Part shown: positions 33,622 to 41,022 of the stretch, one piece after another
Layout: every line of letters begins with the position of its first letter
Numbering within the stretch: position 1 is the first letter of the stretch
NCBI RefSeq assembly: GCF_900290235.1
Contig: NZ_OLMK01000032.1
Location: forward strand, 1 to 43,836
Direction: 5' to 3'
Length of the DNA stretch: 43,836 nt
Source of the DNA: Streptomyces sp. MA5143a
GTDB taxonomy: Bacteria > Actinomycetota > Actinomycetes > Streptomycetales > Streptomycetaceae
Notes under the pieces: generated by a model
What the model was told of the DNA's origin: nothing
The model's input: the letters and a program-made list of their open reading frames with translations, nothing else
Databases searched by the model: none
Program-made: the position numbers and the translations under genes

Positions 33622-33848
33622 CTAGGGTCTGTCGTTTGGATCATGCAGACTTCGGGCTACGGACACCAATGGCTGCCGGTGAGCGGGGCTTGGTGCGTGC
33701 AGCTGCAAGGCGGAGGAGGGAGTCGACGCGATGGGGGTCCCCCCGCGCGAGGTTGTTCGAGCGTGGGGGAGTTGGCAACCGACGACAACGCCGCAGATGT
33801 GCGTGCCAAGTCCCGCGGCCCAGGCGTGATCCAAACGACAGGCCCTAG
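33622..33848. mobile_element. MITE-like element, copy B (family 2), CTAG-flanked
   Basis: About 219 bp between CTAG at 33622-33625 and CTAG at 33845-33848. The ends are inverted repeats (GGTCTGTCGTTTGGATCATGC and its near complement; 19 of 21 match). Most complete of the three copies; it has no transposase gene. The right CTAG includes the stop codon of the DUF6153-type gene. Confidence 0.75.
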
Positions 33849-34330
33849 ATCTGCCGGACGACCAGCGATCTCACGGTGACGCACGAAGGGTCGGACGGTC
33901 GCGCCGCCCCGATGCGGCGGGCACTCGGCGCGTGTTCCGCAGCCGTCGCTTCGCCGACCGACGCCGCGCCGCGGGGCTGGGCGAGGGCGGGCCCCTGGTT
34001 CGGCTGTGCGGAGGCGCAGTGTTCGGCCGGGTGGCCCGCGCCGTGGTCACCGCGTTCGTCGTGGGCGGCGCCGGGTGCGACGGCCGCTCGGACGACCAGG
34101 TGTGCGCCGGGGGCGGCCGTCGTCGCGTCGGTGGCGGCGGGTGGGTGCGCGGACGGTGGGGTGGTCGTGGCGACCGAGCTGGTCACCAGGTGTGCGCCGG
34201 CGCTTTCGGCGATGGCGCCGTGCAGGAGGACGACGGCGAACAGCACCACGGCGAGGCCGAGCAGACGCGGCAGCGGGCCCGCTGGGACGCGGGCCCGACG
34301 CGGGCGTCGGGTGGACCAGGCCGTGATCAT
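33845..34330 (-). CDS. DUF6153-type small membrane protein
   Basis: A 161-aa protein. The N terminus is basic, then one TM helix (about 20-44, PLPRLLGLAVVLFAVVLLHGAIA), then a linker and a His/Cys motif HDERGDHGAGHPAEHCASAQPNQGPALAQP with the typical DUF6153 look, ending CVTVRSLVVRQI. ATG at 34330 is preceded by TAGCAT 6 nt earlier, so it is probably leaderless. The stop TAG lies in the CTAG flank of copy B. Function unknown; possibly metal stress. Confidence 0.72.
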   Translation of the reverse strand: MITAWSTRRPRRARVPAGPLPRLLGLAVVLFAVVLLHGAIAESAGAHLVTSSVATTTPPSAHPPAATDATTAAPGAHLVVRAAVAPGAAHDERGDHGAGHPAEHCASAQPNQGPALAQPRGAASVGEATAAEHAPSARRIGAARPSDPSCVTVRSLVVRQI

Positions 34331-34336
34331 GCCGCG

Positions 34337-34342
34337 ATGCTA
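34337..34342 (-). promoter_or_regulatory. putative -10 of leaderless DUF6153-type gene
   Basis: TAGCAT on the minus strand, then 6 nt, then ATG at 34330. Confidence 0.55.
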
Positions 34343-34593
34343 ACCCGTCGCGGAGGCCGGTCGTCCGGTTCCGCCGGGCGAGAGCGTCAACTCGCCAGGC
34401 GAATGACCGGTTTGCTGCGGCGGGCGACGGTTCGGGGTGGCGCGCAGGACGTCGGCCGAGGGGACGAGCACCCGCGCCGGCGCGACGACGATGCCCCGAG
34501 CACCCCGCTCCGGGCCAGGACGGGACGCCCACGGCGCCGACGTCTCCGCGCCCGGAACGACTGCGCGGCGCTGTCGACTCACGCGACCGGAAC

Positions 34594-34654
34594 GGCCACG
34601 CAACACCGCCGGCCACGCGACACCGCCGGCCACGCGACACCCCCGGCCACGCGG
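34594..34654. repeat. 17-bp tandem repeat, about 3.5 copies
   Basis: Unit GGCCACGCGACACCGCC at 34594, 34611 and 34628 with one or two changes, then a partial copy. It sits just past the C-terminal end of the MFS remnant. Confidence 0.75.
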
Positions 34655-34673
34655 CCGCAGCGGGTGCCTCGGT

Positions 34674-35101
34674 GCCGGTCGGCTGTCGGTCCGCCCCGGT
34701 TCCCGGGTCGACGGTCCGCGCCGCCGGAATGAGGGCGGCGACCGCCGCGGCGACGAGTGCCGCGCCACCGCCGATGGTCAGGCCGGTGCGGAAGCCCGCC
34801 TCCGAGGGCAGGGAGAAGTCGCCGAGCGTGGTGGTCATCCGGGCGAGGACCACACCCATCACCGCGGCGGCGGTGGACGTGCCGAGCGCACGCATCAGGG
34901 TGTTGAAGCTGTTGGCGGAGGCGGTCTCGGACAGCGGCACCGTGCTCATGATCAGCGCGGGCATCGAGGACAGGGCGCACACCACCGAGCCCGCCACCAG
35001 CGGGACACAGCACACCAGCAGCATTCGCCGCTTGCCGTGGAGGTCGCCCAGGCGCCCGCCGACCGGGAGGAGGGCGAGCGCCGCCTCGACGAGGAGCGCG
35101 A
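34674..35101 (-). pseudogene. MFS transporter remnant with large internal deletion
   Basis: Minus-strand reading shows VGGRLGDLHGKRRMLLV (loop 2-3 of a 14-TM MFS protein), then about 20 residues, then directly PLSETASANSFNTLMRALGTS, which in intact DHA2 proteins comes near helix 12-13. So the middle of the protein is missing, and so is the first TM. The end runs into repeats without a normal stop. A long open frame continues, but only because GC-rich DNA lacks stops; it is a fossil. Confidence 0.72.
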
Positions 35102-35108
35102 GGGCAAT

Positions 35109-35234
35109 GTCAGCACCCTCGCGCTGGTCCTGTCCGACTGGTCCGACGAGGACATCGCCGGGTTCGCCGACTACCTCCAGCGCTTCAACACCAGCATCGA
35201 ACGACTGGCCGGGAAGCCGTGGCCGCGCCCGTAG
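35109..35234 (+). pseudogene. MarR-type regulator remnant (C-terminal end only)
   Basis: About 41 codons that read VSTLALVLSDWSDEDIAGF... and end in KPWPRP, then TAG, like the C terminus of MarR-type regulators. The HTH is absent. It starts where the MFS remnant (opposite strand) begins, so a single deletion seems to have removed the 5' ends of a divergent marR-MFS pair. Confidence 0.55.
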
Positions 35235-35275
35235 TGGAGGTCGGCGCGACGGGCGCGTCACCGCGCGCACGCGGG

Positions 35276-35281
35276 TAGTCT
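35276..35281 (+). promoter_or_regulatory. putative -10 of leaderless RpiB-like gene
   Basis: TAGTCT, then 7 nt, then ATG at 35289. Confidence 0.5.
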
Positions 35282-35288
35282 CCGGGGC

Positions 35289-35738
35289 ATGCGGATCTCG
35301 GTCTCCTCGGACATGGACGAACCCGTGGCCCGCCTCCTCGTCGAGGAGTTGCGCGGTCGGGGCCACGACGTGCTGCCGCACGGGGCGCTGCGCCCGGGGG
35401 ACGACCCCCAGTGGGCGGCGTGCTCGGAGGCGGCGGCGCGGGAGGTGGCTTCCGGTGCGGCGGACCAGGCCGTCGTGTGCTGCTGGACCGGCACCGGCGC
35501 GTCGATCGCCGCGAACAAGGTGCCGGGTGTGCGGGCCGCCCTGTGCACGGACGCCTACACGGCGGACGGCGCGCGGCGCTGGAACGACGCCAATGTGCTG
35601 GCGATCGGTCTGCGGCTGACCTCAGCCCCGCTGCTGAGGGAGATCCTCGACGCCTGGTTCGCCGCCGAGGCCAGCCAGGACACCGAGGACCGGGAGAACG
35701 TCGCCAGGGTCGAACGGCTCGACCTCAGGGCTGGATGA
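35289..35738 (+). CDS. RpiB/LacAB family sugar-phosphate isomerase
   Basis: A 149-aa protein of the RpiB/LacA/LacB family, which interconverts phosphorylated aldoses and ketoses. It begins MRISVSSDMDEPVA, has the catalytic-cysteine region VVCCWTGTGASIAANKVPGVRAALC, and WNDANVLAIGLR. The Cys and the GTG-like anion hole are visible. The first Asp in the usual GxDHAG motif is in a changed SSDMDEP context, so substrate may differ from ribose 5-phosphate. Its 3' end overlaps the convergent kinase gene by 14 nt. Confidence 0.8.
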   Translation: MRISVSSDMDEPVARLLVEELRGRGHDVLPHGALRPGDDPQWAACSEAAAREVASGAADQAVVCCWTGTGASIAANKVPGVRAALCTDAYTADGARRWNDANVLAIGLRLTSAPLLREILDAWFAAEASQDTEDRENVARVERLDLRAG

Positions 35739-36714
35739 ACACCGGCCTCGCCCAGGCGGGCGGCTCCGGCAGCGGTTCGGGTGCGCCGCTCGTGGACGTC
35801 CGCGCGGAGCGGGTCGGCGGATGCCCGGTCGACGTGCCGTGCCGCGTACCGGCGACCCTGAGCGCGGCCACGAAGGACAGGCACGAGTCGTAGCGGTCGT
35901 CGGGGCTCTTGGCCAGCGCCCTCGCCAGCACGTCGTCGACGGGCGCCGGCAGATCGGGGCGGTGCTCGGTCAGCGGCGGCGGCTGGTCGTACTGGTGGGC
36001 CCAGAGCAGCGCCATGTCGTCGTCGCGCTGGAAGGGCGGGCGCCCGGCGAGGGTCTCGTGGACCACGCAGGCGAGGCTGTAGACGTCGCAGCGGCCGTCG
36101 ACGGGCTTGCCGGAGATCTGCTCGGGCGCCACGTAGTCGAGCGTCCCCACGAACTGGCCGACGGTGGTGAACCCGGTCAGCGACAGCGACTTCTTCGTCA
36201 GACCGAAGTCGGTGAGGTAGACGTGCTCGGGATGGTCGCTGTCCGTGCCCTGCGAGACGAGGATGTTGCCGGGTTTGACGTCCCGGTGCACCAGACCGTG
36301 GTCGTGCGCGGCGTCCAGCGCGGAGGCCACCTGGCCGGTGATCCGGGTGGCGGTCGTCAGCGACAACGGGCCCTCCCGGTCCAGGAGGTTGCGCAGGTCC
36401 CGGCCTGCCACGTACCGCATGGCGATGTACAGGACGCCCTCGGTCTCCCCCGCCTCGAAGACCGGCACGATGTGCGGGTGGTCGATCGCGGCGGCGACCC
36501 GTGACTCATGGGTGAAGCGGCGGCGGAAGGTGTCGTTGCGGGCCAGCTCGGGGGCGAGGAGCTTCAGCGCGACGGTCCGGTCCAGCCGCAGGTCCCTGGC
36601 CCGGTAGACGACGGCCATACCGCCGCGGCCGATCTCGTGTTCGATGCGGTAGCCGGCGATCTGCTGCCCGACCAGGTCGGACGGCCGACCCGCGTACGGT
36701 CGCGTCTCACTCAT
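35725..36714 (-). CDS. Soluble Ser/Thr protein kinase
   Basis: A 329-aa Hanks-type kinase. Glycine loop GRGGMAVVY (29-37), K51, E70, HRDVKPGN with D145, DFG at 169-171, an activation loop with several Thr (SLTGFTTVGQ), and APE at 196-198 are all intact. It lacks a TM helix and any sensor domain; the tail is Thr/Pro-rich. Its ATG overlaps the end of the next upstream gene by 8 nt, so it is the last gene in a coupled three-gene operon with an FHA-ABC transporter. Likely substrate: that transporter. Confidence 0.9.
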   Translation of the reverse strand: MSETRPYAGRPSDLVGQQIAGYRIEHEIGRGGMAVVYRARDLRLDRTVALKLLAPELARNDTFRRRFTHESRVAAAIDHPHIVPVFEAGETEGVLYIAMRYVAGRDLRNLLDREGPLSLTTATRITGQVASALDAAHDHGLVHRDVKPGNILVSQGTDSDHPEHVYLTDFGLTKKSLSLTGFTTVGQFVGTLDYVAPEQISGKPVDGRCDVYSLACVVHETLAGRPPFQRDDDMALLWAHQYDQPPPLTEHRPDLPAPVDDVLARALAKSPDDRYDSCLSFVAALRVAGTRHGTSTGHPPTRSARTSTSGAPEPLPEPPAWARPVFIQP

Positions 36715-37564
36715 CGGGCGTCACCGGGCGCACGAGACGGGTGGGTTGGTGGTCGCTCGGCCCCTGCCGACGGGGGTGGGGTTCCTCCGAACGCTTCCGC
36801 GCCCCGGGCTCGGTGTCCATCGCCTCCTGCTCCACCGGCGCGGTGTCCGCCCGCTCGTGCCGCACGGGCGCGGTGTCCGCCCGCCCGTGTTCTTCCGGGG
36901 CGGGCTCCTCCGGCCCGAGCTCCCCCACCACGCGGGTCGGTTCCCGGCTCCTTGTCGGCTCCGGGGCCGGGGCGGGCGCCCGTGCCTCAGCCGGCGACGG
37001 TGCCGCACCCGGATCCGGGGCGGCGACCCGGGACGGGGCCGGGGCGGGAGCGGCGGCCGCCGGTGGGCCCGGGTCCTCCTGGGGTTCCCCGGCGACGGCG
37101 AACGTGCTCAGCCGGGTGCCGTCGCAGTACACCCACCGCTCGTGCGCGGCGTCGAACAGCCACAGCGAGTCGCCGTCGACGACGACACCGATCCGCAGGC
37201 CCTTCATCCGGTCGCGGAAGGCCCCTCCGTCGAGCCGTCCGGCCGCGAGGGCCTCCGCCTCGGTGCGGTAGCGCGCGAGGGCCTCCTCCGCCCGGGCCAG
37301 CAGGGGGCGGGGGTCGGCCGTGCGGGCGGGTCCGGTACCGGCGGCCGGCGGGGCCTGGGGCACGGCGACGAGGAGGCGGCCATCGACCCAGGCGGACCAG
37401 CCGTTGGCGCACAGGACCTGCCCCCAGTCGCCGAGCCGGTCCAGGAGCTGGACCGGGAGCAGCGCGTCGAGGGGCACGGTGGGGCGTGCGGGGTCGGGGG
37501 CCTCCCAGGCGGGCAGTCCGCCCGGCGGGACGACGTGCGTGGGGAGGAAACCGGGGGTCGTCAT
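36707..37564 (-). CDS. Kinase-operon accessory protein, unknown
   Basis: A 285-aa protein between the FHA-ABC transporter and kinase genes. Residues 1-150 look globular (ALLPVQLLDRLGDWGQVLCANGWSAWVDGRLLVAVPQ; later DSLWLFDAAHERWVYCDG); residues 150-285 are Pro/Ala/Glu-rich low complexity with repeated RADTAPV and other Thr sites that could be phosphorylated. It starts 5 nt after the transporter stop and overlaps the kinase start by 8 nt. I do not recognise a named domain. Probable adaptor or kinase substrate, by context. Confidence 0.7.
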   Translation of the reverse strand: MTTPGFLPTHVVPPGGLPAWEAPDPARPTVPLDALLPVQLLDRLGDWGQVLCANGWSAWVDGRLLVAVPQAPPAAGTGPARTADPRPLLARAEEALARYRTEAEALAAGRLDGGAFRDRMKGLRIGVVVDGDSLWLFDAAHERWVYCDGTRLSTFAVAGEPQEDPGPPAAAAPAPAPSRVAAPDPGAAPSPAEARAPAPAPEPTRSREPTRVVGELGPEEPAPEEHGRADTAPVRHERADTAPVEQEAMDTEPGARKRSEEPHPRRQGPSDHQPTRLVRPVTPDE

Positions 37565-37569
37565 CGCGG

Positions 37570-39894
37570 CTACTTCCGCATCACCGCGGGTTCGCGGCGG
37601 CGCAGCAGACGGGCGACGAGGTAACCGCAGACCAGGGACAGCACGACGAGCATCCCCAGGTCGAGCAGCCACACACCGGCGGAGTGCTCGAACAGCGGGT
37701 CGGACGTGTCGGGGACGATCCGTTCGAGGTCGATGGTGCCGGCCATGGCGGCGAACGCCCACCGCGAGGGCACCAGCCAGGCCAGCTGTTCGAGGACGAT
37801 CGTGCCCTTCACGTCCAGCAGCGCTCCGCAGAACACCACCTGGATGATCGCGAGGAGCACCAGCAGCGGCATGGTGACCTCTTCCTTGCGGACGAGCGCG
37901 GAGACGACCAGGCCGAGCATCATCGCGGTGAAGGCGAGCAGGGCCACGGCCAGGGTGATCTCGACGAGCGGCGGCAGCAGGACGCCTTCGCCGCCGGGGG
38001 CGTTGAGGTCGACGCCGAGGAGGGCGACCAGGGTGAGGACGACGGCCTGGAGCACCGTGATCGTGCCGAGGACGACGACCTTGGACATCAGATACGCGGA
38101 TCTGGACAGGCCGACGGCGCGTTCTCGCTGGTAGATGACGCGTTCCTTGACCAGTTCCCGTACGGCGTTGGCCGCGCCGGTCAGGACGCCGCCGACGCAC
38201 AGGATGAGCAGCGCGTTCATGGCGGTCTCGCGGTCCAGTTCGCTGCCCGCGAGGGCTCGGGCCATGGCGCCCATGACGAACGGCAGCGCGATCATGATGG
38301 CGAGGAAGGTGCGGTCGGCGCTGAGCGCGGCGGTGTACCGGCGCACCAGTGTGCCGAGCTGGGCGCCCCAGCTCTGCGGCTTGGGCGGCGGCGCCACGTC
38401 GACGGGCGGCGCCTCCGGCAGATACGGGCGGCTCATGGACGCGGTGACGTACTGGCGGTGGAACGGCGAGTCGCGGTACTCCCCCGCCCAGTCCCGGTCC
38501 TGGTCCCGTTCGAACGCCTCGAAGGCCTCGGGCCACTGTTCGAAGCCGAAGAAGGCGAGGGTGTCGTCCGGTGGCCCGTAGTAGGCGACCTTGCCGCCGG
38601 GCGCGAGGACGAGGAGACGGTCGCAGACGTCGAGGCTGAGGACGCTGTGGGTGACGACGATGACGGTGCGGCCGTCGTCGGCGAGGCCGCGCAGCATGTG
38701 CATCACGGAGCGGTCCATGCCGGGGTCGAGGCCGGAGGTGGGCTCGTCGAGGAAGAGCAGGGAGGGCTTCGTCAGCAGTTCCAGGGCGACGCTGACGCGC
38801 TTGCGCTGACCGCCGGAGAGGCTGTGGATCGGCTGGTCGGCGCGCTGTTCGAGGCCCAGTTCGTGGATGACCTCGTCGACGCGGGCCTGTCGCTCGGCCT
38901 TCGCGGTGTCCTGGGGGAAGCGCAGTTCGGCGGCGTAGGCGAGGGCTCTGCGGACGGTCAGCTGGGCGTGCAGGATGTCGTCCTGCGGGACGAGGCCGAT
39001 GCGCTGGCGCAGCTCCGCGTAGTCGCGGTAGAGGTCACGGCCGTCGTACAGGACGGTGCCGCTGTCGGCGGGGCGTTGTCCGGTGAGGGCGTTGAGGAGG
39101 GTGGACTTCCCGGCGCCGCTCGGGCCGACGACGGCGAGGAGGCATTTCTCGCCGACCGGAAAGGCCACCTTGTCGAGCAGTGTCCTGCGGCCGCGGTCGA
39201 CGGCGACGGTCAGCTCCTGCACGTCGAGGGAGACCTCACCCGTGTCGATGTACTCCTGCAGCTCGTCCCCGACCAGGCAGAACGCGGAGTGGCCGATACC
39301 GACGATGTCACCGGGAGTGACCGGCGCGCTGTCGACGGGACGGCCGTTGAGGTAGGTGCCGTTGTGGCTGCCGAGGTCGGCGATCTCGTAGGTGCCGTCC
39401 GGGCGGGCCCGCAGTTCGGCGTGCCGGCGGGAGACCCCGAGGTCGTCGATGACCAGGTCGTTGTCGGCGGCGCGGCCGATGCGGACGGTCCGTGCCGGCA
39501 GGGGGCGGACACTGGTCGGCTGCCGGAAGGTGCCGGTGGAGGCGGGCTGGAAGACGCCGGAGGGGTGGACGGGGGCCAGTCCGGTGAGAACGGCCCGTGG
39601 CCCGTCCTCGACGCTGCCGAAGCGGATGACGGTGCCGGGACCGACGTCCCATTCGCGGACCCGGTGGCCGTCGGCGTAGGTGCCGTTGGTGCTGTTCTCG
39701 TCCTCGATGGTCCAGTGGTCGGCGTGTGCCCTGAGCACGGCGTGGTGCCACGAGACCCGGTCGTCGTCGAGCACGATCTCGCTGAGCGGGTCGCGTCCGA
39801 CGTGGTACTGGTGGCTCGGGGTCATCACCGTCGAGCCCGACTCGGTCTCCAGCACGAGTGCGGGCGCAGTCGCTGCGATCGACCGCTCTGCCAT
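37570..39894 (-). CDS. FHA-FHA-ABC transporter fusion (Rv1747-like)
   Basis: A 774-aa protein. Two FHA domains lie at about 28-100 (HVGRDP, STNGTY) and 137-210 (RIGRAADNDLVIDD, SHNGTY), both with the Arg/Ser/Asn residues that bind phosphothreonine. A Thr-rich linker (about 108-136) joins them. The ABC ATPase follows: Walker A GPSGAGKS (257-264), Q304, signature LSGGQ (359-363), Walker B LLFLDEP (379-385). About six TM helices of ABC2 (ABCG) type end the protein. The layout is that of M. tuberculosis Rv1747, which is regulated by PknF. ATG at 39894 follows TAGAAT by 7 nt. Confidence 0.92.
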   Translation of the reverse strand: MAERSIAATAPALVLETESGSTVMTPSHQYHVGRDPLSEIVLDDDRVSWHHAVLRAHADHWTIEDENSTNGTYADGHRVREWDVGPGTVIRFGSVEDGPRAVLTGLAPVHPSGVFQPASTGTFRQPTSVRPLPARTVRIGRAADNDLVIDDLGVSRRHAELRARPDGTYEIADLGSHNGTYLNGRPVDSAPVTPGDIVGIGHSAFCLVGDELQEYIDTGEVSLDVQELTVAVDRGRRTLLDKVAFPVGEKCLLAVVGPSGAGKSTLLNALTGQRPADSGTVLYDGRDLYRDYAELRQRIGLVPQDDILHAQLTVRRALAYAAELRFPQDTAKAERQARVDEVIHELGLEQRADQPIHSLSGGQRKRVSVALELLTKPSLLFLDEPTSGLDPGMDRSVMHMLRGLADDGRTVIVVTHSVLSLDVCDRLLVLAPGGKVAYYGPPDDTLAFFGFEQWPEAFEAFERDQDRDWAGEYRDSPFHRQYVTASMSRPYLPEAPPVDVAPPPKPQSWGAQLGTLVRRYTAALSADRTFLAIMIALPFVMGAMARALAGSELDRETAMNALLILCVGGVLTGAANAVRELVKERVIYQRERAVGLSRSAYLMSKVVVLGTITVLQAVVLTLVALLGVDLNAPGGEGVLLPPLVEITLAVALLAFTAMMLGLVVSALVRKEEVTMPLLVLLAIIQVVFCGALLDVKGTIVLEQLAWLVPSRWAFAAMAGTIDLERIVPDTSDPLFEHSAGVWLLDLGMLVVLSLVCGYLVARLLRRREPAVMRK

Positions 39895-39901
39895 GCCGAA
39901 A

Positions 39902-39907
39902 ATTCTA
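39902..39907 (-). promoter_or_regulatory. putative -10 of leaderless kinase/FHA-ABC operon
   Basis: TAGAAT on the minus strand, then 7 nt, then the ATG at 39894. One of the best -10 matches in the window. Confidence 0.6.
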
Positions 39908-40023
39908 CCGATTCACCCCCATATGCGCGCCCGATGGAGCGACGGCGGAGGCACTCGGTGGGCCGGGGGGCCGCGCGGCGCAGGGGTGTTCGAGGGGCCG
40001 CGTCCGGGCCGTGCGGGGAGAGG

Positions 40024-40434
40024 TCAGGCGGCGGGGGCGGCGATCCGCTGGGCGATCCGCTGCATACGGACGGCGTCGACGGACTCGGCGAGCAGCTCGT
40101 ACTCGGTGGTGTCGTCGTTGGTGGCGATGCGGACCAGGTTCCCGGCGGCCAACTCCTCGGCGACCAGTTCCTGTTGGACACCGTCGGCGGACCAGGCGCG
40201 CAGCATGCTCGGCACGTCGGGGACGGTGTCGGCCACGGGGACCACGGAGTTGGGCGGGAAGGTCGGGTTCTCGGGGCGCGGGTCGAGGCGTTCGGCGATC
40301 CATAACGCGCGGTCGCGCATCCACCAGAGCGCCAGCGCCAGGGTGGGGGCACGGTAGGTCCCCAGAGGCACTCCGACGCGCTGTCCGCCGCACATCCCGT
40401 ACGCGGTGACATGGCACAGGAATTCGTCGTGCAC
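40024..40434 (-). CDS. Hypothetical protein with a TTA codon
   Basis: A 136-aa protein, family not recognised. It begins MHDEFLCHVTAYGMCGGQRVGVPLG, has WWMRDRALWIAERL in the middle, and ends in a helical, acidic stretch (LLAESVDAVRMQRIAQRIAA). The GTG at 40434 is supported by GGGGGAG about 6 nt upstream. Leu44 is TTA (40305-40303), so expression should need bldA tRNA. Upstream in-frame starts are possible but have no ribosome-binding site. It is upstream of the FHA-ABC operon on the same strand, 129 nt away. Confidence 0.6.
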   Translation of the reverse strand: MHDEFLCHVTAYGMCGGQRVGVPLGTYRAPTLALALWWMRDRALWIAERLDPRPENPTFPPNSVVPVADTVPDVPSMLRAWSADGVQQELVAEELAAGNLVRIATNDDTTEYELLAESVDAVRMQRIAQRIAAPAA

Positions 40435-40922
40435 CCTCAGCTCCCCCGATCGCACCGCCGTCGACCGCCGCCCGGCCCCGCTCGCCGTACGGACCCGTTC
40501 CCGCCTCACAGACTTGCTGGTCGTGCGCGCCAGGCGAGCGAATGTCACGCACGGTGACGCCATGGACGCGCACGGAGGCCCGCTTTGTTCATGACTCAAT
40601 CGCCTGTCACTCGAGTATCGCCACTCCTGACGCTCTGTCACCATGCCAATTCAGCCAGTCTCCTGGCATATGCGAGCGCGCGAATGGCCGAAACGATACG
40701 ACGAGCCCTTCGACCGGGACTCCCTCGGCGGCGGCCGGCGGGATCCCGCATGACCTCCGAGGTGCTCGACGCCCTCCCGGGGCAGGACCGGGCATCGTGA
40801 CGGTGCCGGATCACGGAAGGGGCCGAGGCGGCTCCGGATCCGGTCCCCGTCCCATACGTACGCCCTCGACGCAGCGTTCAACGGCGTCGACACCTGGAAC
40901 CTGCCCCTGAGGGGCGCGGCGG
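40435..40922. other. Long intergenic region without a clear gene
   Basis: About 490 nt with lower GC in 40560-40700 than the flanks. It contains a small hairpin GCCAG-TCTC-CTGGC (40654-40667). A 71-codon plus-strand frame (40585-40800) has no ribosome-binding site or family match. Likely promoter DNA for the TTA gene plus unknown content. Confidence 0.45.
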
Positions 40923-41022
40923 CCAGGGTCTGTCGTTTGGATCATGCGGACTTCGGACTACGGGCACCAATGGCTGCCGGTGAGCCCCGCGGCACAGGCG
41001 TGATCCAAACGACAGGCCCTAG
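40923..41022. mobile_element. MITE-like element, copy C (family 2)
   Basis: About 97 bp. Its first 50 or so bases match copy B with three changes, then it jumps to the right end of copy B, so it is an internal-deletion form. Ends are AGGGTCTGTCG and CGACAGGCCCT. Flanks are CCAG on the left and CTAG (41019-41022) on the right; the CTAG holds the stop codon of the next gene. Confidence 0.72.

Noticed and set aside
34047..35381. Long minus-strand open frame (444 codons) across the MFS remnant
   Set aside because: Only the middle part resembles an MFS protein; the rest is GC-rich frame without stop codons. Treated as a pseudogene.
36508..40305. 1265-codon plus-strand open frame opposite the FHA-ABC operon
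   Set aside because: Low-complexity translation antiparallel to three well-supported genes; it is a shadow of codon bias.
40585..40800. 71-codon plus-strand frame upstream of copy C
   Set aside because: No ribosome-binding site, leaderless promoter or family similarity; not called.
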